Shown one piece after another: positions 39,503-48,963 of a stretch of DNA of 64,000 bases. The notes beneath the pieces are model-generated. The model was not told the DNA's origin. It did no database searches and saw only the letters and a program-made list of their open reading frames with translations. Each line of letters begins with the position of its first letter. Within the stretch, counting starts at the first letter, position 1. The position numbers were made by a program, and so were the translations under genes. Source of the DNA: Pseudomonas aestuarii (GTDB lineage: Bacteria; Pseudomonadota; Gammaproteobacteria; Pseudomonadales; Pseudomonadaceae); the NCBI RefSeq assembly GCF_027988105.1, contig NZ_JAQJZJ010000006.1:248001-312000 (forward strand), in the 5' to 3' direction.

Positions 39503-40537
39503 ATGTCGATATCCCTGAAGTTGGCGGCCCTGGCCGTTGGGGTGGCCCTTGCAGCTCCGGCCATGGCGGCCGATCTGACTGCAATTTCATTCGGTGGCGC
39601 GAGCAAGGAGGCGCAGGTCAAGGCCTTCTACGAACCCTTCGAGAAAAGCACCGGCAACAAGATCCTGGCCGGTCAGTACAACGGCGAGATGGCCAAGGTC
39701 AAGGCCATGGTCGACACCAACAGCGTCAACTGGAACCTGCTCGAAGTGGAGTCCCCCGAGCTGGCCCGTGGCTGTGACGAGGGCCTGTTCGAACCGCTCG
39801 ATCCGGCGCTGTTCGGCAACCCGGACGATTTCATCGACGGCGCTATCCAGCCGTGTGGCGTGGGCTTCTTCGTCTGGTCGACGGTGCTGGCCTACAACGC
39901 CGACAAGCTGAGCGGCGCGCCCACCGGCTGGGTCGACTTCTGGGATGTGGAGAAATTCCCCGGCAAGCGCGGCCTGCGCAAGGGCGCCAAGTACACCCTG
40001 GAATTCGCCCTGATGGCCGACGGCGTGGCGCCTGCCGAGGTCTACAAGGTGCTGGCCACCCGCGAGGGCGTCGACCGTGCCTTCCGCAAGCTCGACGAGC
40101 TCAAGCCGAATATCCAGTGGTGGGAAGCCGGCGCCCAACCGCCGCAGTACCTGGCCTCCGGCGACGTGGTGATGAGCTCGGCCTACAACGGGCGGATCGC
40201 CGCGGTGCAGGACGAAAGCAACCTGCAGGTGGTGTGGAACGGCGGCATCTACGACTTCGATTCCTGGGCCATCCCGCGTGGTGCGACGAATCAGGAAGAA
40301 GCCAAGCAATTCATCGCCTTCTCGGTGCAGGCGCAACCGCAGAAAGTCTTCGCCGAAAACATCGCCTACGGCCCGGCCAAGAAACAGGCCATCGACCTGC
40401 TGGCGCCCGAGCGCCTGAGCGTCATGCCGACCACGCCTGAAAACATCAAGGACCAGGTAGCCATCGACGTGACCTTCTGGGCCGACTACGGCGAGCAGCT
40501 GGAACAGCGCTTCAATGCCTGGGCTGCGCGCAACTAA
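39503..40537 (+). CDS. agtB: Periplasmic substrate-binding protein of the agt transporter
   Basis: The product is 344 residues with a clear signal peptide (MSISLKLAALAVGVALAAPAMA). It is a PotD-like class D binding protein: DLTAISFGGASKEAQ, VNWNLLEVESPELARGCDEG, YLASGDVVMSSAYNGRIAA. The family binds putrescine, spermidine or related amino acids such as GABA. Specificity for GABA/5-aminovalerate is inferred from PAO1 synteny and the gabDT genes downstream. Confidence 0.9.
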   Translation: MSISLKLAALAVGVALAAPAMAADLTAISFGGASKEAQVKAFYEPFEKSTGNKILAGQYNGEMAKVKAMVDTNSVNWNLLEVESPELARGCDEGLFEPLDPALFGNPDDFIDGAIQPCGVGFFVWSTVLAYNADKLSGAPTGWVDFWDVEKFPGKRGLRKGAKYTLEFALMADGVAPAEVYKVLATREGVDRAFRKLDELKPNIQWWEAGAQPPQYLASGDVVMSSAYNGRIAAVQDESNLQVVWNGGIYDFDSWAIPRGATNQEEAKQFIAFSVQAQPQKVFAENIAYGPAKKQAIDLLAPERLSVMPTTPENIKDQVAIDVTFWADYGEQLEQRFNAWAARN

Positions 40538-40621
40538 AGCCACCCTGGCCCCGGCTGCAAGGCCGGGGCTTTGCCTGTGTTTACCCGTCGCCTCGTGCGG
40601 CCGTTGCATGCGGAGTTTTCC

Positions 40622-41875
40622 ATGGCCAGCGTAATGCCTGTCACCGACCTGCCCATCACCAGTCCCAGTCTCAAGCAGCGTCTGGCCAGCGCCGAACGTT
40701 TCAATCGGCTGAAGTCCAAGGCGCTGATCCTGCCCCTGCTGGTGTTTCTCCTGCTGACCTTCCTGGTGCCCATCGGTGCCTTGCTCTGGCGCAGCGTGGA
40801 CAACCCGGAAGTGGTCGCCAGCCTGCCGCTTACCGTCGAGGCCATCGCCGAATGGAACGGCAAGGCACTGCCGAGCGAGGCGGTGTATCGCGCCGTGACC
40901 CTGGATATCGTCGAGGCGCGCAGTCAGCGCAACCTGGGCGATCTGTCCAAACGGCTGAACATGGAGCTGGCCGGCTTTCGCAGCCTGATCAGCAGCACCG
41001 CCCGTGCGCTGCCCTTCGCCAGCGAACCGCAGTCCTACAAGGACGCCCTGGAAAGCCTGGACGAGCGTTGGGGCGACCCGGCCTATTGGCAGGTGATCCG
41101 GCGCAACAGTTCGAGCATCACCCCCTATTACCTGCTGGCCGCCCTCGACCATCGCATCGACGATCTCGGCGAGCTGGCCAGTGCCACCCCGGACCAGGCC
41201 ATCTACCTGGATATCTTCGTGCGTACCTTCTGGATGAGCCTGGTGATCACCAGCATCTGTCTGGTGCTGGCCTACCCGCTGGCCTACCTGCTGGCCAACC
41301 TGCCGACCCGGCAGAGCAACCTGCTGATGATCCTGGTGCTGCTGCCGTTCTGGACCTCGATCCTGGTGCGGGTGGCGGCCTGGATCGTGCTGCTGCAGTC
41401 GGGTGGCCTGATCAATGGCGCGCTGCTGTCGCTGGGCATCATCGACGAACCGCTGCAGCTGGTGTTCAACCGCAGCGGGGTGTACATCGCCATGGTGCAT
41501 ATCATGCTGCCGTTCATGATCCTGCCGATCTACAGCGTCATGAAGGGCATCTCGCCGACCTACATGCGCGCGGCGGTGTCGCTCGGTTGCCACCCCTTCG
41601 CCAGCTTCTGGCGGGTGTACTTCCCGCAGACCCTGGCTGGCGTCGGCGCGGGCTGCCTGCTGGTGTTCATCCTGTCGATCGGCTACTACATCACCCCGGC
41701 GCTGCTGGGCAGCCCGAGCGACCAGATGATCAGCTATTTCGTCGCCTTCTACACCAACAACACCATCAACTGGGGCATGGCCACGGCCCTTGGCGGCCTG
41801 TTGCTGGGCGCCACCATGCTGCTTTACGTGGTGTACAGCTGGCTGGTCGGCGCAAGCCGGTTGCGTCTGGCATGA
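40622..41875 (+). CDS. agtC: ABC transporter permease 1 (PotB-like, large periplasmic loop)
   Basis: The product is 417 residues, start at 40622 after GGAG. Six or more membrane segments; the first (about 28-50) is followed by an about 150-residue hydrophilic stretch (about 52-205) before the second, which is longer than in PotB. The EAA-type loop (MRAAVSLGCHPFASFWRVYFPQ) that contacts the ATPase is present. It forms the membrane channel with the next permease. MetI-like transport domain about 205-410. Confidence 0.9.
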   Translation: MASVMPVTDLPITSPSLKQRLASAERFNRLKSKALILPLLVFLLLTFLVPIGALLWRSVDNPEVVASLPLTVEAIAEWNGKALPSEAVYRAVTLDIVEARSQRNLGDLSKRLNMELAGFRSLISSTARALPFASEPQSYKDALESLDERWGDPAYWQVIRRNSSSITPYYLLAALDHRIDDLGELASATPDQAIYLDIFVRTFWMSLVITSICLVLAYPLAYLLANLPTRQSNLLMILVLLPFWTSILVRVAAWIVLLQSGGLINGALLSLGIIDEPLQLVFNRSGVYIAMVHIMLPFMILPIYSVMKGISPTYMRAAVSLGCHPFASFWRVYFPQTLAGVGAGCLLVFILSIGYYITPALLGSPSDQMISYFVAFYTNNTINWGMATALGGLLLGATMLLYVVYSWLVGASRLRLA

Positions 41876-41930
41876 CCCCCTGGCGTCCTCGCCCGCTGGG
41901 CGAGGACAACCTTAGGATGGAGAGAGATCT

Positions 41931-42758
41931 ATGCTGAGCCCCTACCTGTCACCCGTCGAACGCGTCTGGTATTACAGCCTGCGCACCCTCTGCGCGCTGG
42001 TGTTGCTGTTTCTGATACTGCCGGTGCTGGTGATCATCCCGCTGTCGTTCAACTCGGGCACCTTCCTGGTCTACCCGCTGCAGGGCTTTTCCCTGCGCTG
42101 GTATGAAGACTTCTTCATGTCTGCCGACTGGATGCGCTCGCTGCAGAACAGCCTGATCATCGCGCCGGCCGCCACTGTGCTGGCCATGGTCTTCGGCACC
42201 CTAGCCTCGATCGGCCTGACCCGCGGCGAGTTCCGTGGCAAGGCGCTGGTGATGAGCCTGCTGATCTCGCCCATGGTGGTGCCGGTGGTCATCGTCGGGG
42301 TGGCCAGCTACCTGTTCTTCGCCCCGCTGGGCCTGGGCAACAGCTACTTGTCGCTGATCGTGGTGCACGCGGTGCTGGGCGTGCCCTTCGTGATCATCAC
42401 GGTGTCGGCCACCCTGCAGGGCTTCAACCATAACCTGGTGCGCGCCGCTGCCAACCTTGGCGCCTCGCCGCTGACCGCGTTCCGCCGAGTGACCCTGCCG
42501 CTGATCGCGCCGGGGGTGATCAGTGGCGCGCTATTCGCCTTCGCCACCTCCTTCGATGAAGTGGTGGTGACCCTGTTCCTCGCCGGCCCGGAGCAGGCCA
42601 CCCTGCCGCGGCAGATGTTCAGCGGTATTCGCGAGAACCTGTCGCCGACCATCGCCGCCGCGGCGACCCTGCTGATCGGCTTCTCCATCCTGCTGTTGCT
42701 GACCCTGGAATGGCTGCGCGGGCGCAGCGAGAAACTGCGTACCCAGCAACCCACCTGA
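41931..42758 (+). CDS. agtD: ABC transporter permease 2 (PotC-like)
   Basis: The product is 275 residues with six predicted membrane segments and the MetI-like domain. The EAA loop is RAAANLGASPLTAFRRVTLP. It is the last transporter gene; gabD follows 25 bases later, so transport and degradation genes are probably co-transcribed. ATG at 41931 follows GGAGAGAG. Confidence 0.92.
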   Translation: MLSPYLSPVERVWYYSLRTLCALVLLFLILPVLVIIPLSFNSGTFLVYPLQGFSLRWYEDFFMSADWMRSLQNSLIIAPAATVLAMVFGTLASIGLTRGEFRGKALVMSLLISPMVVPVVIVGVASYLFFAPLGLGNSYLSLIVVHAVLGVPFVIITVSATLQGFNHNLVRAAANLGASPLTAFRRVTLPLIAPGVISGALFAFATSFDEVVVTLFLAGPEQATLPRQMFSGIRENLSPTIAAAATLLIGFSILLLLTLEWLRGRSEKLRTQQPT

Positions 42759-42783
42759 TCGCCAAGAACACAAGAGAGCCCGC

Positions 42784-44241
42784 ATGAGCCTTGAGTTGAA
42801 GGACCCCAGCCTGCTGCGTCAGCAGGCCTATGTGAACGGCCAGTGGTGTGACGCCGACAGCGGCGCGCGCACCGAGATCTTCAATCCGGCCAACGCCGAA
42901 AAGATCGGCAGCGTGCCCAATATGGGCCGTGACGAAACCCGTCGCGCCATCGAGGCCGCGCAAGCCGCCCAGCCGGCCTGGCGCGCGCTGACCGCCAAGG
43001 CGCGCGCCAATTGCCTGCGTCAGTGGTTCGAGCTGATCCTGGCCAACCAGGAAGACCTGGCGCGGATCATGACCGCCGAGCAGGGCAAGCCGCTGGCCGA
43101 GGCCCGTGGCGAGATCGCATACGCCGCCTCCTTTATCGAGTGGTTCGCCGAGGAGGCCAAGCGCGCCTACGGCGATGTGATCCCAGGGCATGCCACCGAC
43201 AAGCGCATCCTGGTGCAGAAGGAAGCCGTGGGCGTCACTGCCGCCGTCACGCCATGGAATTTCCCCAGCGCCATGATCACCCGCAAGGCCGGCCCGGCCC
43301 TGGCTGCAGGTTGCGCCATGGTGCTCAAGCCGGCGCCGCAGACGCCGTTCTCGGCCCTGGCCTTGGCTGCCCTGGCCGAGCGCGCGGGTATTCCGGCCGG
43401 CTTGTTCAGCGTGATCCCGGCGGATGTCGCCAGCTCCCGCGAGGTAGGCGCCGAGCTGTGCGCGAACCCCATCGTGCGCAAGCTGTCGTTCACCGGTTCC
43501 ACCGCAGTCGGTATCCAGCTGATGCAGCAGTGCGCGCCGACCCTGAAGAAGCTGTCGCTGGAGCTGGGCGGCAATGCACCTTTCATCGTCTTCGACGACG
43601 CCGACCTGGATGCGGCCGTCGAGGGCGCGATCATCTCCAAGTACCGCAACGCCGGGCAGACCTGCGTCTGCGCCAACCGCCTGTACGTGCAGGACGGCGT
43701 GTATGACGCCTTCGCCGCGAAGCTGGCGGTGGCCGTGGCCAGGCTCAAGGTCGGCAATGGCATGGACGAGGGCATCACCACCGGGCCGCTGATCAATGCC
43801 GAGGCGGTGGCCAAGGTCGAGCGGCATCTGGCCGATGCCCTGGCCAAGGGCGCGACCCTGGTCGCCGGCGGCAACAGCCTGGGCGGCAACTTCTTCGAGC
43901 CGACCATCGTCAGCGGGGTGACCGCCGAGATGGCCGTGGCCCGCGAGGAAACCTTCGGCCCGCTGGCGCCGCTGTTCCGCTTCAGCGACGAGGCCGAGGT
44001 GATCCGCCAGGCCAACGACACCGAATTCGGCCTTGCCGCCTACTTCTATGCCCGCGACCTGGGCCGGGTGTTCCGTGTGGCCGAGGCCCTGGAGTACGGC
44101 ATGGTCGGCATCAACACCGGGGTGATCTCCACCGAAGTGGCGCCGTTCGGCGGCATGAAGGCTTCGGGGCTGGGCCGTGAAGGTTCCAAGTACGGCCTCG
44201 ACGAATACCTGGAGATCAAGTACCTCTGCCTGGGCATCTAG
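42784..44241 (+). CDS. gabD: NADP-dependent succinate-semialdehyde dehydrogenase GabD
   Basis: The product is 485 residues of the aldehyde dehydrogenase family. Cofactor region TPWNFPSAMITRKAGPALAAGC, catalytic Glu in LELGGNAPFIVF, and catalytic Cys in NAGQTCVCANR; the second Cys two residues later is a hallmark of SSADH/GSADH enzymes. It oxidises succinate semialdehyde (from GABA) or glutarate semialdehyde (from 5-aminovalerate). It is 25 bases from agtD and 214 bases upstream of gabT. Confidence 0.93.
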   Translation: MSLELKDPSLLRQQAYVNGQWCDADSGARTEIFNPANAEKIGSVPNMGRDETRRAIEAAQAAQPAWRALTAKARANCLRQWFELILANQEDLARIMTAEQGKPLAEARGEIAYAASFIEWFAEEAKRAYGDVIPGHATDKRILVQKEAVGVTAAVTPWNFPSAMITRKAGPALAAGCAMVLKPAPQTPFSALALAALAERAGIPAGLFSVIPADVASSREVGAELCANPIVRKLSFTGSTAVGIQLMQQCAPTLKKLSLELGGNAPFIVFDDADLDAAVEGAIISKYRNAGQTCVCANRLYVQDGVYDAFAAKLAVAVARLKVGNGMDEGITTGPLINAEAVAKVERHLADALAKGATLVAGGNSLGGNFFEPTIVSGVTAEMAVAREETFGPLAPLFRFSDEAEVIRQANDTEFGLAAYFYARDLGRVFRVAEALEYGMVGINTGVISTEVAPFGGMKASGLGREGSKYGLDEYLEIKYLCLGI

Positions 44242-44455
44242 GTAGTCGCTACTGCGCTTCGGTGATGCTGCGTTGGCGGCCCCACCTGACCTTCGCTCGC
44301 TACGCTTCGTTAGAGTGTTGTACCGGCAAGACAAAAGAATTATTCCCCCGTGGCCGGGAGGGCTGTAGCAGTCGATCATCGTATGCTGCTGCCGCGCTTA
44401 CCCGGTCATTTCATCCTTGAACCACGCCGACCGATGAGCGGCGAATGAGGACATT

Positions 44456-45736
44456 ATGAGCAAGACCAACGAATCCCTGATGCAACGCCGCACCGCCGCC
44501 GTCCCGCGCGGTGTCGGCCAGATCCACCCGATCTTTGCCGACCGCGCCGAAAACGCCACGGTCATCGACGTCGAAGGCCGCGAGTTCATCGACTTCGCCG
44601 GCGGCATCGCGGTGCTCAACACCGGCCACCTGCACCCGAAAGTCATCGCCGCGGTGCAGCAGCAGCTGAGCAAGCTCACCCACACCTGCTTCCAGGTGCT
44701 GGCCTACGAGCCCTACGTCGAGCTGTGCGAGAAGATCAACGCCAAGGTGCCGGGCGACTTCGCCAAGAAGACCCTGCTGGTCACCACCGGCTCCGAAGCG
44801 GTGGAAAACGCGGTGAAGATCGCCCGCGCCGCCACCGGCCGCGCCGGAGTGATCGCCTTCACCGGCGCTTACCACGGCCGCACCATGATGACCCTGTCGC
44901 TGACCGGCAAGGTCAATCCCTATTCGGCCGGCATGGGCCTGATGCCCGGCGGCGTGTTCCGCGCCCAGTACCCGTGCGAGCTGCACGGGGTCAGCACGGA
45001 CGACGCCATCGCCAGCATCGAGCGGATCTTCAAGAACGATGCCGAGCCGCGCGACATCGCCGCGATCATCATCGAGCCGGTGCAGGGTGAGGGCGGCTTC
45101 TATATCGCGCCGAAAGAATTCATGCAGCGCCTGCGCGCCCTCTGCGATCAGCACGGCATCCTGCTGATCGCCGACGAAGTGCAGACCGGCGCCGGGCGTA
45201 CCGGCACCTTCTTCGCCATGGAGCAGATGGGCGTGGCCGCCGACCTGACCACCTTCGCCAAATCCATCGCCGGCGGTTTCCCGGTGGCGGGCGTGTGCGG
45301 CAAGGCCGAGTACATGGACGCCATTGCCCCGGGCGGCCTGGGCGGCACCTACGCCGGTAGCCCGATCGCCTGCGCCGCGGCGCTGGCGGTGATGCAGGTG
45401 TTCGAGGAAGAGCAGCTGCTGGAGCGCTGCCAGGCCGTCGGCGAGCGCCTGGTCGGTGGCCTGAAAGCCATCCAGGCCAAGCACAAGAGCATCGGCGAGG
45501 TGCGTGCCCTCGGTGCGATGATCGCCATGGAGCTGTGCGAAGACGGCGATCTGCACCAGCCGAATGCCGCGCTGACCGGGCAGATCGTCGCCAAGGCGCG
45601 CGACAAGGGCCTGATCCTGCTGTCCTGCGGCACCTACGGCAACGTGCTGCGGGTGCTGGTGCCGCTGACCGCCGCAGACGAGCTACTCGACAGGGGCCTG
45701 GCGATCATCGCCGAGTGCTTCGCCGAACTGGCTTGA
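44456..45736 (+). CDS. gabT: 4-aminobutyrate aminotransferase GabT
   Basis: The product is 426 residues, class III PLP aminotransferase. TGSEAVENAVKIARAATGR is the cofactor phosphate region, IIEPVQGEGGFYIAP and LLIADEVQTGAGRTG are typical, and TFAKSIAGGFPVAGV carries the PLP Lys. It converts GABA with 2-oxoglutarate to succinate semialdehyde and often also acts on 5-aminovalerate. ATG is preceded by GAGG. With gabD it completes the pathway fed by the adjacent transporter. Confidence 0.94.
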   Translation: MSKTNESLMQRRTAAVPRGVGQIHPIFADRAENATVIDVEGREFIDFAGGIAVLNTGHLHPKVIAAVQQQLSKLTHTCFQVLAYEPYVELCEKINAKVPGDFAKKTLLVTTGSEAVENAVKIARAATGRAGVIAFTGAYHGRTMMTLSLTGKVNPYSAGMGLMPGGVFRAQYPCELHGVSTDDAIASIERIFKNDAEPRDIAAIIIEPVQGEGGFYIAPKEFMQRLRALCDQHGILLIADEVQTGAGRTGTFFAMEQMGVAADLTTFAKSIAGGFPVAGVCGKAEYMDAIAPGGLGGTYAGSPIACAAALAVMQVFEEEQLLERCQAVGERLVGGLKAIQAKHKSIGEVRALGAMIAMELCEDGDLHQPNAALTGQIVAKARDKGLILLSCGTYGNVLRVLVPLTAADELLDRGLAIIAECFAELA

Positions 45737-45754
45737 TCGAGCGTTAGCCTTATA

Positions 45755-45782
45755 CACAAGACCCGCTGCGGCGGGTCTTGTG
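45755..45782 (+). terminator. Long perfect hairpin after gabT
   Basis: A perfect 12-bp stem, CACAAGACCCGC (45755-45766) with GCGGGTCTTGTG (45771-45782), around TGCG. It begins 19 bases after the gabT stop. There is no T run behind it, so strength as a terminator is uncertain, though the position is right. Confidence 0.65.
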
Positions 45783-45871
45783 CGTGAGGGCGGCCGACCA
45801 TCGTCCTAGCGGCAGGTCGCGATTCGCTCGGGTACAATGCGCCACTTTCGTGAATGCCCCTGAGGTGCGCC

Positions 45872-46546
45872 ATGCAACCCTTCGCCATCGCCCCGTCGAT
45901 CCTCTCCGCCGATTTCGCCCGCCTGGGCGAAGAAGTGGACAAGGTGCTCGCCGCGGGTGCCGACATCGTTCACTTCGATGTGATGGACAACCACTATGTG
46001 CCCAACCTGACCATTGGCCCGATGGTCTGCGCGGCGCTGCGCAAGTACGGCATCACCGCGCCGATCGACGCGCACCTGATGGTCAAGCCAGTCGATCGGA
46101 TCATCGGCGACTTCATCGAAGCCGGCGCCAGCTACATCACCTTCCACCCGGAAGCCAGCGAGCATGTCGACCGTTCCCTGCAGCTGATCAAGGCCGGCGG
46201 TTGCAAGGCCGGTCTGGTGTTCAACCCGGCGACCCCGCTGGACGTGCTCAAGCACGTGATGGACAAGGTCGACATGATCCTGCTGATGAGCGTCAACCCA
46301 GGCTTCGGCGGGCAGAAGTTCATTCCCCACACCCTGGAAAAACTTAAAGAAGCCCGCGCGCTGATCGATGCCAGCGGCCGCGAGATCCGCCTGGAGATCG
46401 ACGGCGGGGTCAACGTGCAGAACATTCGCGAGATCGCCGCCGCCGGCGCCGACACCTTCGTGGCCGGCTCGGCGATCTTCAGCCAGCCGGACTACAAGAG
46501 CGTGATCGACGCCATGCGTGCCGAACTGGCCCAGGTGCGCGGGTGA
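45872..46546 (+). CDS. rpe: Ribulose-phosphate 3-epimerase
   Basis: The product is 224 residues from [22 protein letters not shown]-barrel epimerase with metal-binding His/Asp in [13 protein letters not shown] and DAHLMVK, and [14 protein letters not shown] and IDGGVNVQN motifs. It interconverts ribulose-5-phosphate and xylulose-5-phosphate. Its stop overlaps gph. The rpe-gph-trpE order is shared with other Pseudomonas. Confidence 0.97.
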   Translation: MQPFAIAPSILSADFARLGEEVDKVLAAGADIVHFDVMDNHYVPNLTIGPMVCAALRKYGITAPIDAHLMVKPVDRIIGDFIEAGASYITFHPEASEHVDRSLQLIKAGGCKAGLVFNPATPLDVLKHVMDKVDMILLMSVNPGFGGQKFIPHTLEKLKEARALIDASGREIRLEIDGGVNVQNIREIAAAGADTFVAGSAIFSQPDYKSVIDAMRAELAQVRG

Positions 46547-47232
46547 CCGCACTGCATGCGCTGTTTCAAGGCGAGTTGCCACGCCTGGTGATGTTCGACC
46601 TGGACGGCACCCTGGTCGATTCGGTGCCGGATCTGGCGGCGGCGGTGGACAAGAGCCTGCTCCAGCTCGGGCAGCCGGCGGCTGGAGTCGAGCAGGTGCG
46701 CGACTGGGTCGGCAATGGTGCGCGGGTGCTGGTGCGCCGCGCCCTGGCAGGTGGGCTGCTGCACGAACATATCGACGATGCCTACGCCGAGCAGGCGCTC
46801 GAACTGTTCATGCAGGCCTATGCCGAGGGCCACGCCTTGACCCTGATTTACCCGGGCGTACGGGAAACCCTCGACTGGCTCCACGCGCAACAGGTCGAGA
46901 TGGCCATTATCACCAACAAGCCGGAGCGCTTCGTCGCGCCGCTGCTGGATGACAAGGGCCTGGGCCGCTATTTCCGCTGGATCATCGGCGGCGACACCCT
47001 GCCCCAGCAGAAACCCGACCCGGCGGCATTGCTGCATGTGCTGCAACTGGCCCGGGTCGAGGCGCAGCAGGCGCTGTTTATCGGCGATTCGCGCAATGAC
47101 GTGCTGGCGGCCAAGGCGGCCGGTGTGCCCTGCGTGGCGCTGAGTTACGGTTACAACCACGGTCGCCCGATCGGCGAAGAGGGCCCGCTGCGGGTGCTGG
47201 ATGATTTACGCCAGCTGCTGGTTGCCGGCTAA
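46543..47232 (+). CDS. gph: Phosphoglycolate phosphatase Gph (HAD family)
   Basis: The product is 229 residues, starting at GTG in a GTGA overlap with rpe. HAD motifs: [23 protein letters not shown] in QQKPDP and [16 protein letters not shown]. It removes 2-phosphoglycolate formed in DNA repair. The N-terminal extension before the HAD motif ([15 protein letters not shown]) is short and matches the family. Confidence 0.93.
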   Translation: MTALHALFQGELPRLVMFDLDGTLVDSVPDLAAAVDKSLLQLGQPAAGVEQVRDWVGNGARVLVRRALAGGLLHEHIDDAYAEQALELFMQAYAEGHALTLIYPGVRETLDWLHAQQVEMAIITNKPERFVAPLLDDKGLGRYFRWIIGGDTLPQQKPDPAALLHVLQLARVEAQQALFIGDSRNDVLAAKAAGVPCVALSYGYNHGRPIGEEGPLRVLDDLRQLLVAG

Positions 47233-47308
47233 GCCGCGCAGGCCGAGTTGCTTAGGTCTGGCGGCTGCGCTAGTGTTGCCAGTCTTTACTCCTGCCTAAG
47301 AGAGCTCC

Positions 47309-47392
47309 GTGGTGGTTACCTGCACGCGCTGGTCCGCAAGAACCGGTATGAAAATCATCAAGGCCCTGGCCCGTTGGCGCTGGCGCCTCTGA
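47309..47392 (+). CDS. trpL: trp leader peptide
   Basis: A small frame ends with MKIIKALARWRWRL and TGA, giving two Trp codons (TGG CGC TGG) near the end; the ATG is at 47348. An in-frame GTG at 47309, preceded by AAGAGAG, would extend it to 27 residues with a third Trp codon. It lies 67 bases upstream of trpE. This is a classic attenuation arrangement, and trp attenuation is known in Pseudomonas. Which start is used cannot be decided from the sequence. Confidence 0.75.
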   Translation: MVVTCTRWSARTGMKIIKALARWRWRL

Positions 47393-47402
47393 CCTGATCT
47401 TG

Positions 47403-47416
47403 GCCGCTTAGGCGGC
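47403..47416 (+). promoter_or_regulatory. Possible trp attenuator stem
   Basis: GCCGC-TTAG-GCGGC lies ten bases after the trpL stop and is followed by GCGTTT. The stem is short and the T run weak, so this is only the likeliest candidate for the attenuator hairpin. Confidence 0.4.
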
Positions 47417-47458
47417 GCGTTTGCACACGACCGTTTACCCTCAAGCCACGAGGCTGAT

Positions 47459-48952
47459 ATGACCCGCGAAGAATTCCTGCGTTTAGCCGCTGCCGGCTAT
47501 AACCGCATTCCGCTTGCCTATGAAACCCTGGTCGACTTCGACACCCCGTTGTCGATCTACCTGAAGCTGGCCGATGAGGCCAACAGCTACCTGCTGGAGT
47601 CGGTCCAGGGCGGCGAGAAATGGGGCCGTTACTCGATTATCGGCCTGCCGGCGCGCACCGTGCTGCGCGCTTACGGTCACAGCGTCAGCATCAGCGTCGA
47701 TGGCGTCGAGGTCGAGCGCCACCAGTGCGAAGACCCGCTGGCCTTCGTCGAGCAGTTCCAGGCGCGCTACAAGGTGCCGATTTTGCCCGGGCTGCCGCGC
47801 TTTAATGGTGGCCTGGTCGGCTACTTTGGTTACGACAGCGTGCGTTATGTCGAGCCGAAGCTGGCGGCCGGGAGCCATCCCGACCCGCTGGGTACCCCGG
47901 ATATCCTGCTGATGGTGTCCGACGCCGTGGTGGTGTTCGACAACCTGGCCGGCAAGATGCACGCCATCGTTCTCGCCGATCCGGCCGACGCTTGTGCGCT
48001 GGAACAGGGCGAGGCCCGCCTGCAGGAAATCCTGCGCAAGCTGCGCCAGCCGATCACCCCGCGCCTGGGCGTCGACCTGAATGCCCCGCCCGGTGCCGAG
48101 CCGGTTTTCCGCTCCAGCTTCAGCCGCGACGATTACGAGCGCTCGGTCAGTGCGATCAAGGAATACATCCTCGCCGGCGACTGCATGCAGGTGGTGATCT
48201 CCCAGCGCATGTCGATCCCGTTCAAGGCGGCACCTATCGATCTGTACCGGGCGTTGCGCTGCATCAACCCGACGCCCTACATGTACTTCTTTAATTTCGG
48301 CGACTTCCATGTGGTCGGCAGCTCCCCCGAGGTGCTGGTGCGTCTCGAGGATGGCCTGGTCACGGTGCGTCCCATCGCCGGTACCCGTCCGCGCGGCGCC
48401 AACGAGGAGGCCGATCTGGCCCTGGAGCAGGATCTGCTCGCCGATGCCAAGGAAGTCGCCGAGCACCTGATGCTGATCGATCTGGGGCGCAACGACGTCG
48501 GTCGGGTCGCCAGCACCGGCTCGGTCAAGCTCACCGAGAAGATGGTGATCGAGCGCTATTCCAACGTCATGCACATCGTCTCCAACGTCACCGGCCAGCT
48601 GAAAGAAGGCCTGACCGCGATGGATGCGCTGCGCGCTATTCTGCCGGCCGGCACCCTGTCCGGGGCGCCGAAGATTCGCGCCATGGAGATCATCGACGAG
48701 CTGGAGCCGGTCAAGCGTGGCGTCTATGGCGGCGCCGTCGGCTACCTGGCCTGGAACGGCAACATGGACACCGCCATCGCCATCCGCACCGCGGTGATCA
48801 AGGACGGCGAACTGCATGTGCAGGCCGGTGCCGGCATTGTCGCCGACTCGGTGCCGGCGCTGGAGTGGGAAGAAACCCTGAACAAGCGTCGCGCCATGTT
48901 CCGCGCCGTCGCGCTGGCCGAACAAACCGTCCCTGACCAGAACCAGTGCTGA
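47459..48952 (+). CDS. trpE: Anthranilate synthase component I
   Basis: The product is 497 residues. The N-terminal Trp feedback site is visible ([20 protein letters not shown] with the LLES motif), and the chorismate-binding domain follows ([62 protein letters not shown]). It converts chorismate and glutamine-derived ammonia to anthranilate with TrpG, 11 bases downstream. GAGG precedes the ATG. In PAO1 a pyocin cluster separates trpE from trpG; here they are adjacent. Confidence 0.97.
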   Translation: MTREEFLRLAAAGYNRIPLAYETLVDFDTPLSIYLKLADEANSYLLESVQGGEKWGRYSIIGLPARTVLRAYGHSVSISVDGVEVERHQCEDPLAFVEQFQARYKVPILPGLPRFNGGLVGYFGYDSVRYVEPKLAAGSHPDPLGTPDILLMVSDAVVVFDNLAGKMHAIVLADPADACALEQGEARLQEILRKLRQPITPRLGVDLNAPPGAEPVFRSSFSRDDYERSVSAIKEYILAGDCMQVVISQRMSIPFKAAPIDLYRALRCINPTPYMYFFNFGDFHVVGSSPEVLVRLEDGLVTVRPIAGTRPRGANEEADLALEQDLLADAKEVAEHLMLIDLGRNDVGRVASTGSVKLTEKMVIERYSNVMHIVSNVTGQLKEGLTAMDALRAILPAGTLSGAPKIRAMEIIDELEPVKRGVYGGAVGYLAWNGNMDTAIAIRTAVIKDGELHVQAGAGIVADSVPALEWEETLNKRRAMFRAVALAEQTVPDQNQC

Positions 48953-48963
48953 GGAGTCCTGCC

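Noticed and set aside
39587..41593. 668-codon open frame opposite agtB/agtC
   Set aside because: Antisense artefact of high G+C coding; the plus strand has signal peptide, membrane segments and the EAA motif.
42619..44379. 586-codon open frame opposite gabD
   Set aside because: Shadow of a conserved dehydrogenase; no recognisable domain.
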